From DATBHZ01 sp036557185 (GTDB lineage: Bacteria; Actinomycetota; Acidimicrobiia; IMCC26256; JAENVU01), in the NCBI GenBank assembly GCA_036557185.1, contig DATBHZ010000022.1, positions 1 to 51,355 of the forward strand: a DNA stretch of 51,355 nt. The letters are read 5' to 3'. The notes under the pieces are model-generated. The model had not been told where the DNA came from, did no database searches, and saw nothing but the letters and a program-made list of their open reading frames with translations. Position 1 is the first letter of the stretch. Each line of letters starts with the position of its first letter. The translations under genes were made by a program, and so were the position numbers. Shown piece after piece: positions 38,859 to 45,911 of this stretch.

Positions 38859-40439
38859 ATGACGCGCGACTCGGGCGGCGGCGACGTACACGAGTGGGGC
38901 CCGCTGGTGGGCGACCTCGCCATTCGGCGCGAGCGCGCGCTCGCGATGGGTGGCGAGCAGTTCGTCGAGCGGCAGCGCTCGCTCGGCAAGCTCACCGTGC
39001 GCGAGCGGCTCGACCTGTTGCTCGATCCCGGCACGTGGGTCGAGTACGGCTTGCTCGCCGATCACATGGATGCCGGCCTCGGCGACCGGTATCTCGCCGC
39101 GGACGGTGCGGTAACGGGGGTCGGCGAGGTGGAGGGCCGCCAGGTCGCGGTCGTCGCGTACGACTTCACGGTCATGGCGGGCTCGATGGGCGCAATCGGC
39201 GAGAACAAGATCCGTCGCCTTCGGCACCTGGCGGTCAGTCAGCGCATCCCGATGGTCTGGCTGCTCGACTCTGCGGGCGCGCGCATCCAGGCGACCAGCG
39301 GCTCGACGTTCGCGGGCGCGGGCGACCTGTTCCGCGAGCAGGTCGCGATGAGCGGTGTCGTGCCCATGGTCGCCGCGATGTTGGGGCACTGTGCCGCCGG
39401 TACCGCGTACATCCCGGCGCTCGCAGACTTCGTCCCGATGGTCAAGGGGACGTCGTCCATGGCGCTCGGCGGCCGTCATCTGGTGAAGGCGGCCGTCGGC
39501 GAGGACGTCACCGAGGAGGAGATGGGCGGCTCGGCGGTGCACACCAAGGTCAGCGGTGTCGCCGACCTCGAGGTTGCCGACGACGCCGAATGCCTCCGCA
39601 TCGTGCGCGAGTACCTCTCGTTCTTCCCGCAGCACAATCGTGAGGCGCCGCCGGTCGCACCGTGCACCGACCCGGTGGACCGACGGGTCGACGAGCTCTA
39701 CGGGATCGTGCCGACGGCACCACGCCGCGCGTACGACGTGCGGAAGGTGATCGGTGCCGTGGTCGACGACGGCGATTTCTTCGCCATCAAGCCGGAGTGG
39801 GCGAAGAACATCGTCACGGGCCTCGCGCGCGTCGGCGGGCAGCCCGTCGGCATCGTCGCGAACCAGCCGATGGTCCTGGGTGGCGCGCTCGACGTCAATG
39901 CCGCCGACAAGGCGGCCCGGTTCGTCTGGTTGTGCGACGCGTTCGGGATCCCGCTGGTGTTCCTGCACGACGTCCCCGGGTTCATCGTCGGATCGGCCGT
40001 CGAGAAGCAGGGCATCATTCGGCATGGCGCCAAGATGCTGTTCGCGGTGAGCGAGGCCACCGTGCCGAAGATCAGCGTCGTCATGCGCAAGTCCTACGGT
40101 GCCGGCTACTTCGTCATGAATGGTCTCGCGTACGAGGCCGACTACATCGTCGCTTGGCCCACGGCCGAGATCGCCGTGATGGGACCGGACGGCGCGGTGA
40201 ACATCATCCATCGCAGGACCCTCGAAGCGGCGCCCGAGGAGGAGCGCGCGCAGCGGCGTATCGAGCTCGCCGAGGAGATCCGCGCCAACATCGATCCGTA
40301 CATCGCCGCAGGGCACGCACAGCTCGACGACGTCATCGACCCTGCAGAGACGCGTCTCGCGATTCACCGCGGGCTCGAGGTGGCGCGGAACAAGCGGGTC
40401 GACCGGCCATGGCGCAAGCACGGCGTGCTGCCGGTCTAG
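38859..40439 (+). CDS. Acyl-CoA carboxylase carboxyltransferase (beta) subunit
   Basis: A 526 aa biotin-dependent carboxyltransferase (PccB/AccD/MccB family) that moves CO2 from carboxybiotin to an acyl-CoA. Landmarks are ERQRSLGKLTVRERLDLLLDPGT at the N-terminus, LLDSAGARIQ, CAAGTAYIPALADFVPMV, HDVPGFIVGSAVEKQGIIRHGAKML, and AYEADYIVAWPTAEIAVMGPDGAVNII. It closes the crotonase, hydrolase-cyclase operon. A separate biotin carrier is at 41121 but no biotin carboxylase (alpha) is in the window, so that subunit must be elsewhere. Propionyl-, acetyl-, methylcrotonyl- or geranyl-CoA are possible substrates. Confidence 0.95.
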   Translation: MTRDSGGGDVHEWGPLVGDLAIRRERALAMGGEQFVERQRSLGKLTVRERLDLLLDPGTWVEYGLLADHMDAGLGDRYLAADGAVTGVGEVEGRQVAVVAYDFTVMAGSMGAIGENKIRRLRHLAVSQRIPMVWLLDSAGARIQATSGSTFAGAGDLFREQVAMSGVVPMVAAMLGHCAAGTAYIPALADFVPMVKGTSSMALGGRHLVKAAVGEDVTEEEMGGSAVHTKVSGVADLEVADDAECLRIVREYLSFFPQHNREAPPVAPCTDPVDRRVDELYGIVPTAPRRAYDVRKVIGAVVDDGDFFAIKPEWAKNIVTGLARVGGQPVGIVANQPMVLGGALDVNAADKAARFVWLCDAFGIPLVFLHDVPGFIVGSAVEKQGIIRHGAKMLFAVSEATVPKISVVMRKSYGAGYFVMNGLAYEADYIVAWPTAEIAVMGPDGAVNIIHRRTLEAAPEEERAQRRIELAEEIRANIDPYIAAGHAQLDDVIDPAETRLAIHRGLEVARNKRVDRPWRKHGVLPV

Positions 40440-40449
40440 CGCTCAGGGG

Positions 40450-40917
40450 CTACGGCGCGAGGCGCAGGCGGAGCCAGGCTCGCTCCGGTGTGACGAAACC
40501 GAGCGACGCGTAGAGAGGCGCGCCCTCCGTGCTCGCGTACAGCTCGACGGCTTCGATCTCCCGGTCGCACAGCCAGTCGATGATCGCCCGCATGATGACG
40601 GTCGCGAGGCCCTTGCGCCGGTGCGCGCGCTCCGTTGCCACCCATTGCACGTGCCCGACGCGCCCGTCGGGATTCTCGGCCGTCGGCAGACGCTGGTGGA
40701 CGAGCACGACACCGCTTGCGATCAGCTGTCCCGGCTGATCCGGCGCGTCGACGACGAACGCGGCCGCAGTTCCCGAAGCGAGCTCGGCGCGGAGCACCTC
40801 GACCGCGCGGTCGTGCCAGGTGTCGACGTCCGGCTCGATGCCCATCGACGAGAGCATCACCGCGCCCATGCGGATGAGCTCCTCGAAGTCGCCAGGGGTT
40901 GCGATCCGCGCTTCCAT
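40450..40917 (-). CDS. GNAT-family N-acetyltransferase
   Basis: A 155 aa acetyl-CoA-dependent acetyltransferase. The core is visible in GRVGHVQWVATERAHRRKGLATVIMRAIIDWL, where RRKGLA is the pyrophosphate-binding motif A, and AVELYASTEGAPLYASLGF, the usual end of the fold. ATG 40917 is preferred, with a GGGGG run directly upstream; the in-frame extension to 40968 would run into the large palindrome. The substrate is unknown. It is divergent from the biotin carrier gene across 203 bp of repeats. Confidence 0.88.
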   Translation of the reverse strand: MEARIATPGDFEELIRMGAVMLSSMGIEPDVDTWHDRAVEVLRAELASGTAAAFVVDAPDQPGQLIASGVVLVHQRLPTAENPDGRVGHVQWVATERAHRRKGLATVIMRAIIDWLCDREIEAVELYASTEGAPLYASLGFVTPERAWLRLRLAP

Positions 40918-40955
40918 CCCCCGAGTCTCCCAGCCATTAGCCTCCCCTCGACCCC

Positions 40956-41005
40956 GACTTTCTTGCACTTACCGTTGCCATACCAACGGTTTCCGCAAGA
41001 AAGTC
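40956..41005. repeat. 50 bp double palindrome
   Basis: Outer arms GACTTTCTTGC (40956-40966) and GCAAGAAAGTC (40995-41005) are perfect over 11 bp; inner arms ACCGTTG (40971-40977) and CAACGGT (40984-40990) are perfect over 7 bp. They are separated by two symmetric, unpaired 4 base spacers (actt and ttcc), with a 6 base apical loop. It is AT-rich against GC-rich surroundings and lies 39 bp upstream of the GNAT start in a divergent intergenic region. It could be a long operator, a cruciform or RNA hairpin, or a mobile-element remnant. Confidence 0.8.
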
Positions 41006-41031
41006 AGACGCCGACGCCAGTTGGCCTGGAG

Positions 41032-41118
41032 CGAGCACGCCCGAAGGGCGCGCGCAGCGACGCAGCGGAATGAGTGGCCGCGGCGCAGGTACCCTGCGCC
41101 GCAACGAATGGAGCAATC
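41032..41118 (+). repeat. Dispersed intergenic hairpin repeat, copy B
   Basis: The counterpart of 8180-8265 in the opposite orientation. Both share GCGAGCACG, CGCGCGCAGCGAC, and the hairpin GCGGCGCAGG (41080-41089) / CCTGCGCCGC (41093-41102). The copy ends just before the biotin carrier start and supplies its ribosome-binding region (GGAG at 41110-41113), so it lies in that gene's 5' leader. Confidence 0.75.
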
Positions 41119-41120
41119 AG

Positions 41121-41339
41121 GTGGCGGAGATCAGAGCGGAGATCACGGCGAACGTGTGGCAGGTCGTCGCCGAAGAGGGGCAGATGGTCGCCGAGGGCGA
41201 CGAGATCTGCATCCTCGAGTCCATGAAGATGGAGATCCCGGTCGTCACCGAGATTCCGGGTGTCGTGCGCGAGCTGTACGTCGAGCCGGAGCAGGTCGTG
41301 CAGGAAGGCGATCTCATCGCGCTCATCGACGAGAGCTGA
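41121..41339 (+). CDS. Single-domain biotin carboxyl carrier protein
   Basis: A 72 aa biotinyl domain. ILESMKMEIPVVTE carries the biotin-accepting Lys36 in the canonical MKM motif, and the half-repeats NVWQVVAEEGQMVAEGDE and GVVRELYVEPEQVVQEGDLIALI give the symmetric beta-hammerhead. The full domain is present with no linker, the usual size for free-standing actinobacterial carriers. GTG 41121 follows GGAG at 7 bases; upstream in-frame sequence belongs to the repeat. It probably serves the carboxyltransferase at 38859 together with a biotin carboxylase elsewhere. A crotonase follows 13 bp later. Confidence 0.92.
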   Translation: MAEIRAEITANVWQVVAEEGQMVAEGDEICILESMKMEIPVVTEIPGVVRELYVEPEQVVQEGDLIALIDES

Positions 41340-41352
41340 ACCGGCCCTCGCC

Positions 41353-42132
41353 ATGGCGCACATCGCTTGGGACACGCCGGGCGAGCACGTTGCCATCGCC
41401 ACGATCGAACGTCCGGAGAAGCGCAACGCGCTCAACGCCGAGATGTGCGACGAACTCCGCGCGCACCTCGAGCAGGCACCGGAGCTGCGAGCGGTCGTGA
41501 TCACGGGCTCCGGTGTCGCGTTCTCGGCGGGCGCAGACATCGGCAGACGGGCCGCCGAGGTCGATGCAGGTACGGGGCTCGTCCACGACAGCTTCCGTCC
41601 TGCGTTCGAGGGCTTGCTCCGGGCGATCATCGACGCGCCCTTCCCCGTGATCGCGGCGGTCAACGGTGCGGCGCTCGGTGCAGGGATGCAGCTCGTGGTG
41701 GCGTGCGATCTCAGAGTCGTCGCGCGGAGCGCGACGTTGGGCATCCCGGCCCCGCAACGCGGCATCGTGCTCAGCGCAGCGAACGTCCTGAGGCTCGCGA
41801 GGGTCGTGGGTCAGGCCAACGCGCGGGACATCCTGTTCACCGGAAGGACGATGTCGGCCGAGGAGGCAGACGACATAGGCCTCGTGCACCGGCTCGTGCG
41901 CGACCCGCGGGCCGCGGCCTTGGACCTGGCGATCGAGATCGCGCAGCTGGCGCCGTTGTCGGTGCGCAGCCACAAGCGCGCGCTCAACCTGATCTCTGAA
42001 TCCGGCGCCCTCGACAACGCGGCCCTCGACGAGCTCCGCGAGCTCGAACGCGCCGCGTTCGCGAGCGAGGATCTGCAGGAGGGTCTCGCGGCGTTCGCGC
42101 AACGGCGGCCGCCCGAGTTCGAGGGCCGTTGA
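41353..42132 (+). CDS. Enoyl-CoA hydratase/isomerase family protein lacking both usual glutamates
   Basis: A 259 aa crotonase-fold protein with IATIERPEKRNALNAEMCDEL, SAGADIGRRA and NGAALGAGMQLVVACDLRVVA. At the two catalytic Glu positions it has Gln (GMQL) and, in the second segment, LGIPAPQRGI in place of a GxPE motif, so simple hydration is unlikely; members like this may be decarboxylases, hydrolases or thioester-binding proteins. It is in an operon with the biotin carrier. A link to decarboxylation or use of a carboxylated acyl-CoA is a reasonable but unproven idea. Confidence 0.87.
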   Translation: MAHIAWDTPGEHVAIATIERPEKRNALNAEMCDELRAHLEQAPELRAVVITGSGVAFSAGADIGRRAAEVDAGTGLVHDSFRPAFEGLLRAIIDAPFPVIAAVNGAALGAGMQLVVACDLRVVARSATLGIPAPQRGIVLSAANVLRLARVVGQANARDILFTGRTMSAEEADDIGLVHRLVRDPRAAALDLAIEIAQLAPLSVRSHKRALNLISESGALDNAALDELRELERAAFASEDLQEGLAAFAQRRPPEFEGR

Positions 42133-42153
42133 CGCAAAGCTGAGGGAAGACCG

Positions 42154-43005
42154 CTAGTAGCCGTTCGGCAGGACGCGCTCGAGGTGGTAGTAGAAGACGA
42201 AGAGCACAACGAGGAACGGGATCGCGCCTGCGATCCAGACGTACCAGTGCTTGAACCGGTGGAAGAGCAGCCACCAGAGCGCGCCGACGGCTGCAGCAAA
42301 CAGGCCCCAGAGCCACACGGGGACCTTGGAGTCCGACTCGCCTTGCAGTCCATTGTCGAGCGACTTCACCTCGGTGTTGCGGGTCGCCGCCGGGGTCACG
42401 GCATCGCTCTTGTCCTTGACGAGCGCCGCCTTCACCACGAGACGCTGCCGCGCCGAGTACTTCGGATTGCAGGTCGTGAGGGTGATCGTCGCGTTGCGCG
42501 TGGGTAAGAGGACGCTCACGTCGGTCGGGTGCACGATGAGCTGCTGGGTCATCGAATAGTGGAAGGTGCCCGCCTTGGTCTGGATGACGATCGCGTCGCC
42601 TCGCGTCAGCTCGTCGATCCGGTTGAACGGCGCGAGATACGTGGTCCGGTGCCCTGCGATCGCCGAATTGCCGAGCTGGCCGGGCAGCGGCGTGCCCGGG
42701 TAGTGGCCGGGACCCTTACGGAGATCGGCACGGGAGGTGCCCTCCACGATCGCGAAGTTGGCACCGATCTTGGGGATCTTGATCAGGCCGAGCACCTGGC
42801 CCTCGGGAGGCGCCACGAGGGGCTGCGCCGGTGTTGCGGTGGGTCGCGGTCGCGCCTGGAGCTCTTTGTGGAAGTCGTGCTTGAGCGCGCTCTGCTGACG
42901 CCGGGTGTAGAGGCCGGTTCCCCAGAGCTGGTACGCGACGAAGAGCAGGATCAGCAGGCCGACGGTGATCAGGCCGCGTCCGATCCACCCGATCGCTCGC
43001 CGCAT
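42154..43005 (-). CDS. Class E sortase
   Basis: A 283 aa membrane-anchored transpeptidase. An N-terminal helix (LITVGLLILLFVAYQLW) is followed by a Pro-rich linker and the sortase beta-barrel with catalytic His in IAGHRTTYLAPFNRI, Cys in TLTTCNPKYSARQRLVV and Arg in the same stretch. Two more helices at the C-terminus (WLWGLFAAAVGALWWLLF and IAGAIPFLVVLFVFYY) are typical of actinobacterial class E sortases, which anchor or link LAxTG-type surface proteins. No substrate with such a motif is visible in this window. ATG 43005 has TACAGT six bases upstream and no ribosome-binding site. Confidence 0.93.
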   Translation of the reverse strand: MRRAIGWIGRGLITVGLLILLFVAYQLWGTGLYTRRQQSALKHDFHKELQARPRPTATPAQPLVAPPEGQVLGLIKIPKIGANFAIVEGTSRADLRKGPGHYPGTPLPGQLGNSAIAGHRTTYLAPFNRIDELTRGDAIVIQTKAGTFHYSMTQQLIVHPTDVSVLLPTRNATITLTTCNPKYSARQRLVVKAALVKDKSDAVTPAATRNTEVKSLDNGLQGESDSKVPVWLWGLFAAAVGALWWLLFHRFKHWYVWIAGAIPFLVVLFVFYYHLERVLPNGY

Positions 43006-43011
43006 GATTCG

Positions 43012-43017
43012 ACTGTA
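43012..43017 (-). promoter_or_regulatory. Leaderless -10 box of the sortase gene
   Basis: Minus-strand TACAGT, 6 bases before ATG 43005, with no Shine-Dalgarno sequence. Confidence 0.55.
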
Positions 43018-43074
43018 GGGGGCACGTTCGGGTTCTCAGGGTCACACGGTTCGCCCGGCCTATCGGGCGATTCG

Positions 43075-43080
43075 TACACT
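43075..43080 (+). promoter_or_regulatory. -10 box of the ccm operon
   Basis: TACACT predicts transcription from about 43087, with a leader of roughly 40 bases that contains the GGAGG (43116-43120) used by ccmA. It is the only good -10 box I see before the operon. Confidence 0.45.
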
Positions 43081-43125
43081 TGATGGTCCTGGCCGTGCCC
43101 CAGCAGCGGGGCCCCGGAGGCTCGC

Positions 43126-43806
43126 GTGCCCCTCGTCGTCAAGCTCCGCTCTGTTGTCTGCCTCCTGGGAAGGTTTCCTGCGCTCGCCGGCATCGACCTC
43201 GACGTCGCGCCGGGCGAGCTGGTGCTCCTGTCGGGGCCGAACGGTGCCGGGAAGACGACGGTGCTGCGGCTCATCGCAGGTCTCGTGCCACCTCGATCGG
43301 GTCACGCGGAGGTCTTCGGTCACGACCTTTACGAGGACCGGATCAGCGCTCGCCGCAGGCTGGCGCTCGTCGGTCACGAGACCTTTTGCTACGACGAGCT
43401 CACGGTGCGGGAGAACCTGCGGTTCATCGCCCGCGCGGCCGACGTCTCGGGGGACGTCCGGCGCGTCGTCGACGACGTGGTGGCCACGACAGGGCTGGGC
43501 GAGGTCGCGGGCGTGCTGCACGCGCGCCTGTCGGCAGGGCAGCGGCGCCGCCTCGCGCTCGGCGCGGCGCTGGTGCGCGACCCCGAGCTGTACCTGCTCG
43601 ACGAGCCGCACGCGGGGCTCGACGCGGACGGTCGCGCGGTGCTGAACAACGTGCTCGCCGGGGCCCGCTCGCGCGGCCGCACGATCGTCATGGCATCGCA
43701 CGAGCTGGAGCTCGCCCGCGAGATCGCGAGCCGTGAGGTCCGGATCGAGGCCGGCATGGCCAGCGAGGTGCCCCAGCAGCAACCCGTCACGGAAGCGATC
43801 AGATGA
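43126..43806 (+). CDS. ccmA: CcmA, ATPase of the CcmABCD heme-handling ABC complex
   Basis: A 226 aa ABC ATPase. Walker A GPNGAGKTT (residues 37-45), signature LSAGQRRRLAL and Walker B LYLLDEPHAGLD are intact. With CcmB and CcmC it uses ATP to release holo-CcmE during cytochrome c maturation (System I). GTG 43126 follows GGAGG at 5 bases. It is the first of nine genes that lie head to tail with overlaps. Confidence 0.93.
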   Translation: MPLVVKLRSVVCLLGRFPALAGIDLDVAPGELVLLSGPNGAGKTTVLRLIAGLVPPRSGHAEVFGHDLYEDRISARRRLALVGHETFCYDELTVRENLRFIARAADVSGDVRRVVDDVVATTGLGEVAGVLHARLSAGQRRRLALGAALVRDPELYLLDEPHAGLDADGRAVLNNVLAGARSRGRTIVMASHELELAREIASREVRIEAGMASEVPQQQPVTEAIR

Positions 43807-44477
43807 GCGTCTGGGGTGAGGCGCGCATGGTCGCGGCCAAGGACTTGCGGATCGAGCTGCGGTCCCGCGTCGCGCTGGCGCAGATCCTCCCGTTCGGGCT
43901 CATCGTGATCCTGCTCTTCGCGTTCGCGCTCGACCCGGACCGGGGGCTGCTCCCGCGGGTCGCACCAGGTCTGTTCTGGGTGGCAGTGCTGCTCGCCGCG
44001 CTCCTGGCGCTCGGACGATCGTTCTCGATCGAGCAGCAGTGGAACGCCCGCGACGGTCTTCGCATCGCAGGCCTCGACGGCGGAGCGATCTTCCTGGGCA
44101 AGGCGGCTGCCATCGCCACCGAGCTGTTCGTGCTCGAGGTCGTGCTCGGGGCGGGTGTGGTGCTGCTCTACGACGTCAGCGTCCACGGCTTGGGGATCCT
44201 CCTGCTGAGCGCCGTGGCCGCGACCATCGGTTTGGCGGCCACCGGTACCCTCTACGGCGTGCTCGCAGCCGGGCTCCGGCTGCGCGAAACGCTGCTGCCG
44301 CTGCTGCTGCTGCCGGTTGTCGCTCCGGTGATGCTGGGTGCGACACGGGCGTTCGAAGACGGGCTCCAGGGCTCGCCGGGCGACGCGTGGCCGTGGATCG
44401 CGCTGCTGGCGATCTTCGCCGTGCTCTACACGGCGATCGGCGTGCTGGCCTTCGGCTCGTTGTGGGAAGAGGCGTAG
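43803..44477 (+). CDS. ccmB: CcmB, membrane subunit of the heme-handling ABC complex
   Basis: A 224 aa protein with six predicted membrane helices. WGEARMVAAKDLRIELRSRVAL at the N-terminus, FSIEQQWNARDGLRIAGLDG and the TGTLYGVLAAGLRLRETLLPLLLLP segment match CcmB. It partners CcmA and CcmC. ATG overlaps the ccmA stop (ATGA). Its 3' end (LWEEA and stop) is the left border of a tandem duplication that separates it from ccmC. Confidence 0.92.
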   Translation: MSVWGEARMVAAKDLRIELRSRVALAQILPFGLIVILLFAFALDPDRGLLPRVAPGLFWVAVLLAALLALGRSFSIEQQWNARDGLRIAGLDGGAIFLGKAAAIATELFVLEVVLGAGVVLLYDVSVHGLGILLLSAVAATIGLAATGTLYGVLAAGLRLRETLLPLLLLPVVAPVMLGATRAFEDGLQGSPGDAWPWIALLAIFAVLYTAIGVLAFGSLWEEA

Positions 44478-44571
44478 ATGGAGGCAACCGGAGGGCGCCG
44501 GAATCGGAGCCGACCATCAGAGGAAGAGGCGTAATGGAGGTAACGGGAGAGCGCCCGGAGAGGAGCCCGGA
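44466..44571 (+). repeat. Tandem duplication across the ccmB/ccmC junction
   Basis: Copy 1 (44466-44513) and copy 2 (44523-44571) each begin GAAGAGGCGTA, the last codons of ccmB, and run into ATGGAGG.AAC.GGAG, the first codons of ccmC. They are offset by 57 bp at the left end and 56 bp at the ATG because one G is missing in copy 2. The copies have diverged by several substitutions, so the event is not recent. Confidence 0.8.
44478..44534 (+). CDS. 18-codon mini-ORF made by duplication of the ccmC start
   Basis: ATG 44478 directly follows the ccmB stop and the frame ends with TAA at 44532-44534, overlapping the ccmC ATG (TAATG). The peptide begins MEATG like CcmC (MEVTG) and ends SEEEA like CcmB (WEEA). 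It may keep translation coupled from ccmB to ccmC; an independent function is unlikely. Confidence 0.35.
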   Translation: MEATGGRRNRSRPSEEEA

Positions 44572-45328
44572 CCGCAGCCGGGACGAGCTCCTGGGCAGGA
44601 CGACCCGCCGGGTCGTCGCGGTCGCGTCGATCGTCTCGTTGATCGTGCTGGCGGTGTTCGGGCTGTGGGTCGCTCCTCCGGACGCGGTCCAGGGCGACGC
44701 ACAGCGCATCATGTACCTGCACGTCCCCGCGGCCTGGATCGCGCTCTACGTCGCGTTCGGTGTGACGGCGCTCGCGTCGGCGCTCTACCTCTGGAAGCGG
44801 ACACGCTCGATGGTCTGGGATCGCCTCGCGGGCGCATCCGCGGAGGTCGGTGTGGTGTTCACCGCGCTCACGCTCGTGCTCGGCTCGTTGTGGGGGCGGC
44901 CGGTCTGGGGCGTCTGGTGGGCGTGGGACGCGCGTCTCGTGACGACGGCGGTGCTGTTCTTCCTCTACCTCGGGTACCTGGCGCTGCGACGCATCCCCGG
45001 TGATCCCGACTCGTGCGCGAAGCGCAACGCGATCGCAGCGCTCATCGCGTTCGTCGACGTGCCGATCGTGCACTTCTCGGTCGACTGGTGGCGGACACTG
45101 CACCAGAAGGCGACGGTGTTCAACCCCGCGTTGAATCCGCACATCCACGGTGTCATGGCGCTGACACTCTGGATCGGCGTCCTGGCGTTCAGCATCTCGT
45201 ACGTGTACCTCCTGGATCGCCGCTACCGCCTCGCCGTGCTCGACGAGGGTCGTGAGGAGCGCGAGATCGAGCAGGCGATCGCGGAGCGCACGCGTCCGCG
45301 ACAGACAGCGAAGGTCGGTGCGTCATGA
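44534..45328 (+). CDS. ccmC: CcmC, heme-handling membrane protein
   Basis: A 264 aa protein with six membrane helices and the tryptophan-rich heme-handling motif GVWWAWDARLVTT. Flanking His residues, in YLHVPAAWIALY and in VHFSVDWWRTLHQ, are the expected heme ligands. It attaches heme to CcmE. ATG 44534 overlaps the mini-ORF stop (TAATG). The N-terminal 30 residues (charged, ERPERSPDRSRDELLG) are longer than in proteobacterial CcmC. Confidence 0.94.
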   Translation: MEVTGERPERSPDRSRDELLGRTTRRVVAVASIVSLIVLAVFGLWVAPPDAVQGDAQRIMYLHVPAAWIALYVAFGVTALASALYLWKRTRSMVWDRLAGASAEVGVVFTALTLVLGSLWGRPVWGVWWAWDARLVTTAVLFFLYLGYLALRRIPGDPDSCAKRNAIAALIAFVDVPIVHFSVDWWRTLHQKATVFNPALNPHIHGVMALTLWIGVLAFSISYVYLLDRRYRLAVLDEGREEREIEQAIAERTRPRQTAKVGAS

Positions 45329-45456
45329 CCGACGCGGGCTTCGTCATCACCGCGTGGACGCTCACCGCCGTCGTGCTGATCGCGTACGTCGCGATGCTCT
45401 TCCTGCGGATCCGGCGCGGCGAGCGGAGCCTCGACTCCCCGGACCCGCGCCGATGA
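45325..45456 (+). CDS. ccmD: CcmD-like small membrane protein
   Basis: A 43 aa protein with one membrane helix (VITAWTLTAVVLIAYVAMLFL) followed by a basic tail RIRRGERSLD, the size and topology of CcmD, which stabilises the CcmABC complex and frees holo-CcmE. It overlaps ccmC (ATGA) and ccmE (ATGA). CcmD is poorly conserved in sequence, so the assignment rests mainly on position and topology. Confidence 0.82.
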   Translation: MTDAGFVITAWTLTAVVLIAYVAMLFLRIRRGERSLDSPDPRR

Positions 45457-45911
45457 GGAGTGCCACCTCCAGGAGGCGCACCCGCTACTACGTCGCCGGT
45501 GGAGTGTGCCTGCTCGCCGTCGCCGCGATCGTCGTGCTCGTCGTCGGGCTCTCCAACAACGTCGTGTACTTCCGCACCGTCTCCGAGGCCGTGCACACGC
45601 GCGCGAAGCAGGGGGAGCACCGCTTCCGGCTCGCGGGCGCGGTCGTGCCGGGAACGATCCACCCGACGAACCACGGCGTCCGCTTCGACATGACCGACGG
45701 TAAGGCGACGGTCGAGGTCAACCACGACGGCTCTCCTCCCGAGCTGTTCAAGCCCGGTGCTCCCGTGGTGTGCGACGGCCGTTGGGGCAAGGGAAGCATC
45801 ATCGTGTTCGACTCGGATCAGATCGAGATCAAGCACGGCAGTGACTACACGCCGCCGAGCGTGAACACGAAGAAGGCTCCGAAGCCGGACACGGGAGCCA
45901 TCACCGGATGA
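45453..45911 (+). CDS. ccmE: CcmE, periplasm-facing heme chaperone
   Basis: A 152 aa protein with an N-terminal membrane anchor (YYVAGGVCLLAVAAIVVLVVG) and an OB-fold. The heme-binding His128 with Tyr132 in IKHGSDYTPP keeps the HxxxY spacing of classical CcmE, not the CxxxY form of some archaea and deltaproteobacteria. It covalently carries heme from CcmC to CcmF. ATG overlaps the ccmD stop. Confidence 0.93.
   Translation: MRSATSRRRTRYYVAGGVCLLAVAAIVVLVVGLSNNVVYFRTVSEAVHTRAKQGEHRFRLAGAVVPGTIHPTNHGVRFDMTDGKATVEVNHDGSPPELFKPGAPVVCDGRWGKGSIIVFDSDQIEIKHGSDYTPPSVNTKKAPKPDTGAITG

Noticed and set aside
36707..39034. 775-codon minus-strand open frame over the crotonase and hydrolase-cyclase genes
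   Set aside because: Antisense shadow of well-conserved genes; no domain, and amino-acid composition is as expected from third-position GC bias.
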